This document shows positions 33,125-40,871 of a stretch of DNA of 48,372 bases, piece after piece (within the stretch, counting starts at the first letter, position 1; each line of letters begins with the position of its first letter). The notes under the pieces were generated by a model, which saw only the letters and a list, made by a program, of their open reading frames with translations, did not search any database and was not told the origin of the DNA. The position numbers and the translations under genes are program-made. Location: positions 1 through 48,372 of the forward strand of contig WJMA01000012.1 in assembly GCA_014728175.1 (NCBI GenBank), in the 5' to 3' direction. This DNA comes from Candidatus Fermentibacterota bacterium (GTDB taxonomy: Bacteria; Fermentibacterota; Fermentibacteria; Fermentibacterales; JCC-6).

Positions 33125-35161
33125 TTGCGCTCGGACCGCCTGCCGCCTCTCGCCGCTCTGGCCGGGGGCTTCCTATCGGTCCTGGCCCAGTCAACCCTGC
33201 TGCGGGAGGCCTTGTTCGGCCAGCGGCTGGCGGAGCTCTCCACGGGGCTGGTACTGGCCGGCTGGCTGGCCGGCTCGGGAATGGGCGCCGCGATCACCTC
33301 CAGGCTGCGCAGGCCAAGGCTTCTCTGGAAGGTGTCCATGGCCGTCATGCCGTTTCTGACCCTGGGCTCGGTGCTGCTGCTGCGATCGGGCGGCCTTCTT
33401 CCCGCGATCGTGGTTCTGCCCGCAGGCTTCGCCGCGGGGGCGGTATTCGTCCAGCCGTTCGAATCCTCGGCGGTTCCCAAGATATACGCTCTGGAGGCTC
33501 TGGGGGCTGTTCTGGGCGGAGGAGCCTTCGTCCTGCTTTCCCCCCACTTGCTCACGCCGGAGCTTCTCCTGGTCGGCCTGTTCTGCGCCTCGACCGGACT
33601 GCTGGTCACCGGGCCCTGGTGGTCGGCCGCGGGCCTGGCCGCAAGCGTTCTGTGTCTGGCCACGGGCGTCCCGGGTATGCTCACCGAAACCCTCAACGAT
33701 ATTTCCTTCGGGGAGTACGAGGACGTTTCCAGTCGTCCCTCGCCCTACGGAGAGATAACCACCGTAACCCTGGAGGGTGAGCGGTCGGTCTACAGGGGCG
33801 GGGTGCTCAGCTCCTACTCCCATGCCCCCGAAGCAGTGGAGGCGGAGACGGTTCTGCCGCTTCTTCTCAGTTCCCCCCGGAACGTTCTTTACGCCGGCTG
33901 CGACCCGGCGGTGGCCTTCGCCCTGGCCCGCTGGCCGGGCGTGGACAGCGTAGTCGCGATATGCGAGGACCCGGATGTGATAAGGCTCCACCCCGAAAGC
34001 ACGCCCCAAAACCTCCGGGTGGTGAGAGGGGACGGCAGGGCCTACCTGGCCCGCAGTCGTCGGGCCTTCGACCTGGTTCTCTGCGGACAGGGTTCTCCTC
34101 TGTCCCTGTCCCTGAACAGGTTCTATACCCGGGAGTTCTTCGGGGAAGCCCTATCCAGCCTGAGCGAGGGCGGTCTTTTGACTCTGGGTTTCCATGTGGG
34201 CCAAAACAGGGTGGTTCCGGTAGAGGCCCGTCAGGTCAACTCCGTACTTCTGGCCGCAGAGGAGGTCTTCGAGTCGGTCAGGGTTCTTCCCCTGCAGGGA
34301 GCGAGGTTCGTGCTCTCTCCCCGGGACGAGCTGCAGCTGGACGGCGCGGCGCTGGCCGACAGTCTCCGCAGTATGCCCGTAGAGCTCTTCTATCTCAACG
34401 CCGGTACCCTGCCCCACGAGCTGTCCGATAGAAGAACGACCACCTTCCTGGGACAGCTGAGGGACCATCCGGCCCCACCCAACACCGATCTCCATCCGGT
34501 CGCTTTCCATTACGCCTCCCGGGGCTGGCGCAACCGCATGGGAGAGGAGGGAAGCTACGGGATCTCCCCGGAGGTCGCCGCCGCCGTGGCCGGCCTGTTG
34601 CTGATAATCGGAACGGTGAGGATGGGAAAACCCGAGCTAGCCCTTTCCTGCGGCTTCATGGGCTTCGGGGAGATAGCTGCCGAGACGGCGGTCATCCTTC
34701 TAGTCCAGTCCACGATTGGCTACTCCTACGTTCTGCTGGGAGCCATCACCGGATGTCTGATGGCCGGCCTGGGGACGGGCGCGTGGCTGCGCTCCACCGG
34801 CAGGTTCGGAAAGCTGTGGGCGGTCCAGGCCGCCGGAGGGTTGGCCACAGCCCTCATAGGTCTTCTCGCCCTGGGCTACGACTCGGGTTGGCTGGGTAGC
34901 CTGACCCTGTCCGGGGCCAGCATGGCCGGTCTGCTGCTTCTGGGAGTGGTGGCGGGGATCCAGTTTCCCCTGGCCGCCGAGAAGGCCATGGGAAGCAGAA
35001 GACGGGCGGTGGGGCTTCTGGAGTTGGCCGACCTGGGTGGCAGCGCCTGCGGGGGGATACTTCTGCCGTTGGTTCTGTTTCCGGCCATCGGAGCGGTGTA
35101 CTCGATCCTTCTGGCGGCCGTTCTGGTTGTGCTTCCGGTGCCGGCTCTCCTGCGCAGCTAG
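33125..35161 (+). CDS. membrane-embedded spermidine synthase-like protein
   Basis: 678 residues: about six N-terminal membrane helices (1-200), a soluble Rossmann-type domain resembling spermidine synthase (about 210-430: SPYGEITTVTLEGERSVYRGG, NVLYAGCDPA, LRVVRGDGRAYL, FDLVLCGQGSP, LNRFYTREFF), then about six more helices. In the domain, motif I (YAGCDPA in place of GGGDG) and the Asp pair of true SpeE are altered (CGQGSP), so polyamine synthesis is doubtful. Similar fusions occur in many uncultured bacteria. The start is TTG 33125, with GGAG inside the end of the upstream gene, 6 bp after its stop. Last gene of the AmmeMemoRadiSam operon. Confidence 0.8.
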   Translation: MRSDRLPPLAALAGGFLSVLAQSTLLREALFGQRLAELSTGLVLAGWLAGSGMGAAITSRLRRPRLLWKVSMAVMPFLTLGSVLLLRSGGLLPAIVVLPAGFAAGAVFVQPFESSAVPKIYALEALGAVLGGGAFVLLSPHLLTPELLLVGLFCASTGLLVTGPWWSAAGLAASVLCLATGVPGMLTETLNDISFGEYEDVSSRPSPYGEITTVTLEGERSVYRGGVLSSYSHAPEAVEAETVLPLLLSSPRNVLYAGCDPAVAFALARWPGVDSVVAICEDPDVIRLHPESTPQNLRVVRGDGRAYLARSRRAFDLVLCGQGSPLSLSLNRFYTREFFGEALSSLSEGGLLTLGFHVGQNRVVPVEARQVNSVLLAAEEVFESVRVLPLQGARFVLSPRDELQLDGAALADSLRSMPVELFYLNAGTLPHELSDRRTTTFLGQLRDHPAPPNTDLHPVAFHYASRGWRNRMGEEGSYGISPEVAAAVAGLLLIIGTVRMGKPELALSCGFMGFGEIAAETAVILLVQSTIGYSYVLLGAITGCLMAGLGTGAWLRSTGRFGKLWAVQAAGGLATALIGLLALGYDSGWLGSLTLSGASMAGLLLLGVVAGIQFPLAAEKAMGSRRRAVGLLELADLGGSACGGILLPLVLFPAIGAVYSILLAAVLVVLPVPALLRS

Positions 35162-35170
35162 GATCCTAGC
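35157..35170. repeat. 14-bp perfect palindrome spanning two convergent stop codons
   Basis: GCTAGGATCCTAGC holds the TAG of the plus-strand gene (35159-35161) and the TAG of the minus-strand gene (35168-35166). With no loop it is unlikely to be a strong terminator. Confidence 0.5.
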
Positions 35171-36296
35171 CGACGGGCAGGAAGACTATTCCCCTCTCCT
35201 CCAGATGCGACATGACGAACTCGAAGGGCTCGTCGTGCATACCGACGTCCTCGGGGGGGAACACCCCGGTCTCGGTCCACAGGTCTTTCAGGAGAAGATG
35301 GACCCCCGCGGTGCACGTGTAGCCCGTGGTCCGGGCCATGGAGCTTATTCCGTTTTCGTGGTCGTAGGCATCGGTCATGATCCAGGAGGCCTCCCACAAG
35401 CTCCCATCGTCCTCCGATCCCATGGCCTCCACCAGCATCACTGTCAGGTCCGGCTCCTCAGGTCCCATGTGCCAGGTGTCGACCAGGAGCTTCGATGTCA
35501 GATCTCTGGGAACGACCTCCACCCCGTTCAGCTTCACCGGTTCATCCGAGAAGAAACCCGAGCTCAGAAGGGTCTCCACCAGCTCGCGGTGGCCCGGGTA
35601 GCGCAGGGTCTTCTCCACCATCGAAGGTACCCGGTCGGAATACCTGAGCATGGTCCTGAGCCCGTCGGTCACGAATCCCTCCAGGGTCCCCAGACCGGGG
35701 AAGTCCACCAGCTCGGGAATGCTGAGGGCATCCATGGTGATCACGACTCCGTTTTCCACGATGCGCGCCGGCCGGGTGTACTCCTCGATAACGTCGGCGG
35801 GCGAAAACGGGGCGGCGTACTGCCAGGGAAGAACCCTGGCTGCGGGCAGCCCTCCCACGTAGCAGGCGAACCTCTCCAGGTCCCCGTAGGCCTTTAGCAG
35901 CATGCCCAGAATCAGGTTGCTGCAGCCGGGCGCTATCCCGAAATCGACCAGGCATCGACAGCCGTTGCTCTCCGCGGTCTCGGCCAGGGTCATGGCGTCC
36001 TCGGGGAAGAAGGATATGTCCACCACGTCCCTCCCGGCCCGAAGCAGCGCTTCCACGGTGCCGTAACCCATGCTTCCGGGAACCGCGCACGCGGCCACGT
36101 CGCAACCCTCGGTCAACCCGGCGATGCGGTTAGAGTCGCGTAGGTCGGCCTCAATCGTTTCTATTCGGGGAACATCGGCCAGATTCTGCAGCCGCTCCGT
36201 AGAGACATCCAACGCTCGCACCTGTACTCCGCTCTCGGCCAGGTCCAGGGCGATCGCCCCGCCCACCCTGCCTGCTCCCAGAAGAGCTACGGTCAT
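35166..36296 (-). CDS. saccharopine dehydrogenase family oxidoreductase
   Basis: 376 residues. N-terminal Rossmann motif LLGAGRVGGAIA (residues 4-15), then the family's DLRD segment, CDVAACAVPGS, GRDVVDISFF and the conserved VDFGIAPGCSNL, with the C-terminal catalytic-like domain typical of saccharopine dehydrogenase/lysine 6-dehydrogenase-like proteins (about 120-370). NAD(P)-dependent oxidation of a secondary amine, possibly in lysine or polyamine metabolism. The start is ATG 36296, where the Rossmann fold begins and an SD GGAGGGG lies upstream on the minus strand; the frame is open to 36350. The substrate is not predictable. Confidence 0.82.
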   Translation of the reverse strand: MTVALLGAGRVGGAIALDLAESGVQVRALDVSTERLQNLADVPRIETIEADLRDSNRIAGLTEGCDVAACAVPGSMGYGTVEALLRAGRDVVDISFFPEDAMTLAETAESNGCRCLVDFGIAPGCSNLILGMLLKAYGDLERFACYVGGLPAARVLPWQYAAPFSPADVIEEYTRPARIVENGVVITMDALSIPELVDFPGLGTLEGFVTDGLRTMLRYSDRVPSMVEKTLRYPGHRELVETLLSSGFFSDEPVKLNGVEVVPRDLTSKLLVDTWHMGPEEPDLTVMLVEAMGSEDDGSLWEASWIMTDAYDHENGISSMARTTGYTCTAGVHLLLKDLWTETGVFPPEDVGMHDEPFEFVMSHLEERGIVFLPVG

Positions 36297-36390
36297 AGCA
36301 AACCCCTCCATCCGTCGCGGCCCGTACCGCCGCCAGCTTTTTCCAACCATGTCCCAAACGGGCCTAAAGGACCAGGGCAGCCTTTGGCGA

Positions 36391-36813
36391 CTAGACGGTC
36401 CGCAGCCACTCCTCGATCTTGCTCTTGACCACGTCCCGAACCCTGCGGAACTCCTTCAGCCTTTCCTCCTTGGAGCCCTGGAAGGCGGCCGGATCGTCTA
36501 TGTCCCAGTGCATCCGCTGGCCCACCCCCGGGAAAGTCGTGGGGCAGTGCTTGTCCGCGTTGGCGCAGACGGTGATAAGGTATCCGAAGTGTACCTTCCC
36601 CATGTACTTGGTCACCGATTTGGAGTACTGGCCGTTCAGATCCAGCCCCACCTCGGACATCGCCTTCCTGGTAAGGGGATGAATCTCTACGGGCTCCAGG
36701 CCCGCGCTGAAGGCGTCGAACCGGTCTCCGGCCATATGTCGCAGGAATGCCTCGGCCATCTGGCTGCGAGCGGCGTTGCCCGTGCAGAGGAAAAGAACGC
36801 GAGTTTTGGTCAA
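36391..36813 (-). CDS. arsC: thioredoxin-coupled arsenate reductase (LMW-PTP fold)
   Basis: 140 residues. P-loop CTGNAARS (Cys10, Arg16, Ser17) with downstream Cys83 (TVCANADKHC) and Cys90, the three-cysteine relay of the S. aureus pI258-type ArsC that reduces arsenate to arsenite with thioredoxin. The general-acid Asp is in DIDDPAAFQG. Start TTG 36813 (TTGACC) with GGGGAGA upstream. An inverted repeat that could be an operator lies 48-72 bp upstream. No ArsR, ArsB or Acr3 gene is nearby. The saccharopine dehydrogenase gene is 94 bp downstream. Confidence 0.85.
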   Translation of the reverse strand: MTKTRVLFLCTGNAARSQMAEAFLRHMAGDRFDAFSAGLEPVEIHPLTRKAMSEVGLDLNGQYSKSVTKYMGKVHFGYLITVCANADKHCPTTFPGVGQRMHWDIDDPAAFQGSKEERLKEFRRVRDVVKSKIEEWLRTV

Positions 36814-36852
36814 GGTATTCTCCCCCCAAGGCTAGACATCGAGCAACAAGGA

Positions 36853-36885
36853 TTGCACACTGCTGTTAACGGAATATTAACAGCA
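36853..36885. promoter_or_regulatory. inverted-repeat operator and promoter between arsC and arfB
   Basis: The 9-bp arms TGCTGTTAA (36861-36869) and TTAACAGCA (36877-36885) are perfect, with a 7-bp spacer. They overlap a plus-strand promoter: TTGCAC (36853-36858), 16-bp spacer, TATTAA (36875-36880). This suits a dimeric repressor acting on arfB and perhaps on arsC, 48 bp away in the other direction. Confidence 0.55.
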
Positions 36886-36897
36886 TCGGGAGGTGGC

Positions 36898-37329
36898 ATG
36901 AGCGGTAGGATCGAGGTGACACCGGAGGTCTGGATAAACGAAACCGAGATCGAGCTCAGCTTCGTGGGCTCCTCCGGACCAGGTGGGCAGAAGGTCAACA
37001 GAACGTCGTCCGCGGTACAGCTGTTCTTCGACATCTCCTCGTCCAGCCTGCCCGAAGAGGTCAAGAACAGGCTGCGGAAGCAGTTCCCGGGCCGGATAAG
37101 CAAGGACGACGTGTTGATGATCGAGTCGTCGGAGCACCGAAGCCAGCACCGAAACCGGGAAACGGCGGTCTCCCGGCTGGTGAAGATCCTGAGAAAGGCC
37201 TGCCGGAAACCAAAAAGGAGAAAGAGGACCAAGCCTCCCCGGCGGGCCAGGGAGAAGAGGCTGGCCGAGAAGAAGAAGCGGTCGCAGAAGAAGAAGCTCC
37301 GCCAAGACCCCGACCCGGGACGCTTTTAA
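36898..37329 (+). CDS. arfB: alternative ribosome-rescue factor / peptidyl-tRNA hydrolase ArfB
   Basis: 143 residues, the usual ArfB/YaeJ/ICT1 size. The GGQ motif that hydrolyses peptidyl-tRNA is SGPGGQKVNRTSS (Gln31). A long, very basic C-terminal tail (RKPKRRKRTKPPRRAREKR, then KKKRSQKKKLRQ) matches the tail that ArfB inserts into the empty mRNA channel of stalled ribosomes. Start ATG 36898, SD GGGAGG 5 nt upstream. The frame is open far upstream (to 36070), but that part is antisense to arsC and not coding. Only the inverted-repeat region separates it from the divergent arsC. Confidence 0.9.
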   Translation: MSGRIEVTPEVWINETEIELSFVGSSGPGGQKVNRTSSAVQLFFDISSSSLPEEVKNRLRKQFPGRISKDDVLMIESSEHRSQHRNRETAVSRLVKILRKACRKPKRRKRTKPPRRAREKRLAEKKKRSQKKKLRQDPDPGRF

Positions 37330-37440
37330 AGAAACTAAAGAACCATTCCAAAGACATCTGCCCTAACGATATAGGCAATTTGCTGTCTTGTGCGATTAGC
37401 ACGTTTTACTGTATGCATTATGATTAAAGGTTCAAATAGT

Positions 37441-39222
37441 TTAGGTGCGTCCCTGGAGTTGGGCGGCCAGTAGAAGGAAGCTGGCGGCAGTGGGCATAGA
37501 GGCCACCCGGGGCAGAAGCTTCCGCGCCAGATGATCCGCCTTTGCTTCCCAATCCTTGCTATTGGTCAACCGGGCCAGCATGGCCGCGTCCCACAAGGTG
37601 ACGGCGTTGCCGCTGACCATCGCTCCATCCCTCAACGGAACCTGCCTGCAGAGAAGCTTCTCGGCGTAGTCGGCGGTCCTATACATGCCTTCCTCGGGGG
37701 ACCCGAAGTGCTCCCACACCTGCCGTATGAAATCCTCGGCCCGAAGCAGGTACTGGTTCTCCGTGGTGCCCAGGTATAACTCGATAAGGCCCATGGCCAG
37801 AAAGGCGTAGTCTTCCAGCATTCCCTCCACCGACGCTCTGCCGCTCCTGTAGCTGTGCAAAAGCCTTCCCTCTTCGTCAGCCATCTCGCCCAGGATCAAG
37901 GCGGCCGCCCTGCGGGCGGCTTCTATCCAATCCGCACGGTCGAAGATCCTTCCGGCTCGGACCAACGCCGCAATCATAAGGCCGTTGTGATCCGTTAGAA
38001 CCTTGTCGTCCCTGGAAGGCTTCGGCCTGGTTTTCCTGGCTTCGGCCAACCTTTCGAGCATCTGGTCCAGCTCCTCCCGCTCCCCCGGCCCGGGAAGCCT
38101 GGTAAGGTGGATCACGTTGGCGCCCTTGGGCAATCCCGACGTCAGACGTGCATTACCGTGCAGCCGAACGCCCAACAGTTCGTGAGCAAGCTCCATCTGT
38201 CCGGAGGTCAGAACGTCCTGCAGCTCCCGGTGAGTCCAGGTGTAAAATCCACCCTCCTCTCCATCGATATCGGCGTCCAGGGCGGTAATGAAGCCGCCCT
38301 CTCCGGTGGCCATGCAATCGAGCACGAAGCTCACTACCTCTTCCACCGTGGTCTGGAACAGGGGTTCGCTGGTCAGCCTGTAGCCCTCTAAATACGCCAT
38401 AAGCAAAAGGGCCTGAACGTACAGCATCTTCTCGAAATGTGGAATCAACCACCGACCATCCGTGCAGTACCTGTGGAAACCACTGCCAACGTGGTCGTAG
38501 AGGCCACCCAGACGCATGGCCCGTAGTGAGGACCCGACCATTTCCAAAGCTCTTTTTTCACCGGTCCTCCGGTAGTGGTCCAACAGGAAGAGCAGCAGGT
38601 TGGCCTGGGGAAACAAGGGGGCGGTCCCGAAACTTCCGGTGTCATCGTTGAAAGAATCGGCCGCTTCCCTGAAGGCCTCCCGGTAAAGATCTCCGGGAAC
38701 GAGAGAGGGCTGCGTCGAGGTCGCTGTCGATAGCACCTCCTCCAGCCTATGGGCAGTGTCCTCCACTTCCCTCCTCTCCTCCCGCCATAACCTGGCCACC
38801 TCCGGCAAAAGGTCGAGAAGGCCGCTTTTTCCGTACATACTCTCCCGGGGGATGTAAGTCGCAGCGAAGAAGGGTTTGCCGGCGGGAGTCGCTACGATGG
38901 TCAGGGGCCACCCCCCAATCCCCCTGAGGGCCATGGCCGCATCCATGTACACCGCGTCGATGTCCGGCCTTTCTTCCCGGTCAACCTTGATGCAGACGAA
39001 GCTCTCGTTTAGAAGCTCGGCTATCTTATCGTCCCGGAACGATTCCCTCTCCATGACGTGACACCAATGACAGCTGGAGTAACCTATGGACAGGAAAACC
39101 GGAAGATCCTCGTTCCTGGCCTTTGCCCAGGCCTCCTCACCCCAGGGAAACCATTCGACTGGATTGTCCGAGTGATCGAGCAGGTAGGGGCTGTTGGAAT
39201 CGGCAAGGCGGTTCAAGACCAT
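37441..39222 (-). CDS. YyaL-type protein (thioredoxin domain plus AGE-like helical domain, DUF255)
   Basis: 593 residues. The start [24 protein letters not shown] is the DUF255/SSP411 signature. The redox motif SSCHWCHVM (Cys51, Cys54) lies in the thioredoxin-like domain (about 1-170), which also has [11 protein letters not shown]. The remainder is an alpha/alpha barrel resembling N-acylglucosamine 2-epimerases ([44 protein letters not shown]). The family (YyaL, human SPATA20) is widespread but its reaction is unknown. A normal length for the family is 600-700 aa. SD GGAGGAG precedes ATG 39222. The gap 37330-37440 to arfB is A/T-rich with nothing recognised. Confidence 0.88.
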   Translation of the reverse strand: MVLNRLADSNSPYLLDHSDNPVEWFPWGEEAWAKARNEDLPVFLSIGYSSCHWCHVMERESFRDDKIAELLNESFVCIKVDREERPDIDAVYMDAAMALRGIGGWPLTIVATPAGKPFFAATYIPRESMYGKSGLLDLLPEVARLWREERREVEDTAHRLEEVLSTATSTQPSLVPGDLYREAFREAADSFNDDTGSFGTAPLFPQANLLLFLLDHYRRTGEKRALEMVGSSLRAMRLGGLYDHVGSGFHRYCTDGRWLIPHFEKMLYVQALLLMAYLEGYRLTSEPLFQTTVEEVVSFVLDCMATGEGGFITALDADIDGEEGGFYTWTHRELQDVLTSGQMELAHELLGVRLHGNARLTSGLPKGANVIHLTRLPGPGEREELDQMLERLAEARKTRPKPSRDDKVLTDHNGLMIAALVRAGRIFDRADWIEAARRAAALILGEMADEEGRLLHSYRSGRASVEGMLEDYAFLAMGLIELYLGTTENQYLLRAEDFIRQVWEHFGSPEEGMYRTADYAEKLLCRQVPLRDGAMVSGNAVTLWDAAMLARLTNSKDWEAKADHLARKLLPRVASMPTAASFLLLAAQLQGRT

Positions 39223-39341
39223 CTCCTCCGTTAATGCTGTCGGGTCTTATTTCGTAGTCTGTTGGTATATTCCTGCCGAGCTTACAACAACCCCGAATCG
39301 CCCCATAAGTTTCACATCCGGGCCCAAGTTCCCCCAAAGGC

Positions 39342-39370
39342 TTGACAGTCAGCGTAAAGTAGCCTAAGGT
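39342..39370 (+). promoter_or_regulatory. sigma70-type promoter of the arg leader - argGH
   Basis: Perfect -35 TTGACA (39342-39347), 17-bp spacer, -10 TAAGGT (39365-39370). The predicted start near 39377 places the leader ORF 20 nt into the mRNA, where its SD GGGAGG (39385-39390) fits. Confidence 0.65.
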
Positions 39371-39397
39371 TGAGCCTCGACGCCGGGAGGTGAAACC

Positions 39398-39520
39398 ATG
39401 AACGAAAAACTCAACCCGAAAAGCTGGATACCCCATCCGCTACACGTGGCAGGCGGTTACGACCCCCGTACCACCTCCAGAGCCTACCGCCAGGGCCTTT
39501 CCACCAGGCGTCGAAGGTAA
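39398..39520 (+). CDS. 40-residue arginine-rich leader peptide upstream of argG
   Basis: ATG 39398 has a strong SD (GGGAGG, about 7 nt upstream) and a promoter just before it. The ORF encodes 40 residues that start MNEKLNPKSWIPHPLHVAGG and end YRQGLSTRRRR. Seven of the last 17 residues are Arg, the final four from AGG-CGT-CGA-AGG (39506-39517), directly followed by TAA 39518-39520. Its place between the promoter and argG, and the run of Arg codons, are the marks of a leader peptide sensing charged tRNA-Arg. The 11 nt immediately before the Arg run can pair with the argG ribosome-binding site (see the regulatory feature). No homologue is known to me. A short structural protein is the alternative. 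Confidence 0.7.
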   Translation: MNEKLNPKSWIPHPLHVAGGYDPRTTSRAYRQGLSTRRRR

Positions 39521-39624
39521 AGCCCTACCTTTAGAGCTCTCTACCAGCGTAACTCAGCTCAATAGGCAATAGCACGGGGCACGGTCCGATTCCGGTCGGA
39601 GTGCGCCCGTACGGGTGGAAAGGC
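39495..39624 (+). promoter_or_regulatory. anti-Shine-Dalgarno attenuator controlling argG translation
   Basis: GCCTTTCCACC (39495-39505, leader codons 33-36) is the exact reverse complement of GGTGGAAAGGC (39614-39624), which contains the argG SD (GGAAAGG, 39617-39623). Pairing would hide the argG SD. A ribosome paused on the Arg codons at 39506-39517 would cover 39495-39505 and free it. A smaller hairpin, AAGGTA (39514-39519) with TACCTT (39526-39531), overlaps the last Arg codons and stop. Bases 39532-39613 also contain TCCGA/TCGGA and GCAC/GTGC pairings. No U-run terminator is seen, so control would be translational. Confidence 0.6.
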
Positions 39625-39629
39625 AAGTA

Positions 39630-40871
39630 ATGTCAGTATACGAACCCAAGAATACCGATCCCCAAAAGGTCCTGCTGCTGTACAGCGGCGGCCTGGATAC
39701 GTCCTGCATGGTCAAGTGGATCCAGCAGCAGTACGACGCCGAGGTGACAACCCTTACCCTGTACCTGGGCCAGGACGGAGCGACCGAGGCCAGGAAGAAG
39801 GCGCTCGATCTGGGCGCTTCCCGGGCCTACGTGCTGGACTGCCTGGACGAGTTCGCAGACTACTACCTGTCCAAGACCATAAAGGCCAACGGGCTCTACC
39901 AGCACGGCTATCCATTGAGCACGGCGCTGGCCAGGCCCCTGGTAGCCGAGCGGGCGGTGGAGATTGCCCGTATGGAGGAGGCCGACGCCATAGCACACGG
40001 CTGCACGGGCAAGGGCAACGATCAGGTGCGCTTCGAGGTATCGATCAAGTCCTTGGCCCCGGACATCTCCGTCATGGCCCCGGTCCGTCGGTGGAACATG
40101 GACCGGGAGACCGAGAAGGCTTTCGCCCGGGAGAACGGAATACCCGTCGGGCCCTCGTCGGAGTACTCCGTAGACGCCAACCTGTGGGGACGGAGCATAG
40201 AATGCGGCCCCCTGGAGGATCCTTACCGTGAGCCACCCTCGGAGATATTCCGTTACGTGGTTCCTCCCGAGATGGCTCCGGATGCTCCGGAGTACACGGA
40301 GATCGGCTTCGAGTCCGGTCTTCCGGTCACCCTGAACGGCGAGGAGATGAGGCTGGCCAGGCTGGTGGACACCCTGAACGGTCTGGCCGGGCACCACGGG
40401 GTGGGGATAATCGATCATGTCGAGGACCGGGTGGTAGGTCTCAAGTCCCGCGAGGTCTACGAGTGCCCGGCGGCGGTTACCCTACTCTCGGCTCACGCCG
40501 ACCTGGAACGCTTCTGCAGCACCATTCACCAGAACGAGGTCAAAGCCTTCGCCGACCGCAAGTGGTCGGAGCTGGTCTACAAGGGTCTGTGGCACGATCC
40601 GCTGCGGGTCGACCTGGACGCCCTGATGGACAGCATGAACCAGGGGGTGACCGGAAAGGTGAGAGTGAAACTGTTCAAGGGGCGGGCGATGGTGGTGGGC
40701 AGAGTCTCTGAGAACGCGGTGTACGACCACGATCTGGCCACCTACGGTCGGGAGGATGTCTTCGACCAGACGGCCTCGGAGGGTTTCATAACCATCTGGG
40801 GCCTGCAGACTAGTGTCGCCTGCAGAACCAAACGGGCCAAAACGCCCCAACCGGTGGGGGATGAAGTATGA
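39630..40871 (+). CDS. argG: argininosuccinate synthase
   Basis: 413 residues; joins citrulline and aspartate with ATP in arginine biosynthesis. The PP-loop motif is YSGGLDTS (residues 18-25). Family landmarks include GCTGKGNDQVRFE, REWN-type segment VRRWNMDRETE, EYSVDANLWGRS, and LAGHHGVGIIDHVEDR. ATG 39630 is chosen over GTG 39615 because GGAAAGG lies 6 nt upstream and the family begins just after this point. That SD is the target of the leader complement. The stop overlaps argH (ATGA), so any control of argG initiation would pass to argH. Confidence 0.97.
   Translation: MSVYEPKNTDPQKVLLLYSGGLDTSCMVKWIQQQYDAEVTTLTLYLGQDGATEARKKALDLGASRAYVLDCLDEFADYYLSKTIKANGLYQHGYPLSTALARPLVAERAVEIARMEEADAIAHGCTGKGNDQVRFEVSIKSLAPDISVMAPVRRWNMDRETEKAFARENGIPVGPSSEYSVDANLWGRSIECGPLEDPYREPPSEIFRYVVPPEMAPDAPEYTEIGFESGLPVTLNGEEMRLARLVDTLNGLAGHHGVGIIDHVEDRVVGLKSREVYECPAAVTLLSAHADLERFCSTIHQNEVKAFADRKWSELVYKGLWHDPLRVDLDALMDSMNQGVTGKVRVKLFKGRAMVVGRVSENAVYDHDLATYGREDVFDQTASEGFITIWGLQTSVACRTKRAKTPQPVGDEV

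Noticed and set aside
35157-35170. Palindrome at convergent stops as a strong terminator
   Set aside because: It has no loop and no T-run; at most a 5-bp stem could form in RNA.
36070-36897. Long N-terminal extension of arfB
   Set aside because: The open frame lies antisense to the saccharopine-dehydrogenase-like gene and arsC; ArfB homology, SD and normal length all begin at 36898.
39545-39612. tRNA-like stretch between the leader ORF and argG (AGCTCAATAGG and GGTCCGATTCC resemble D- and T-arms)
   Set aside because: No anticodon arm and no acceptor pairing can be formed; the resemblance is limited to short motifs. It is better treated as the leader RNA.
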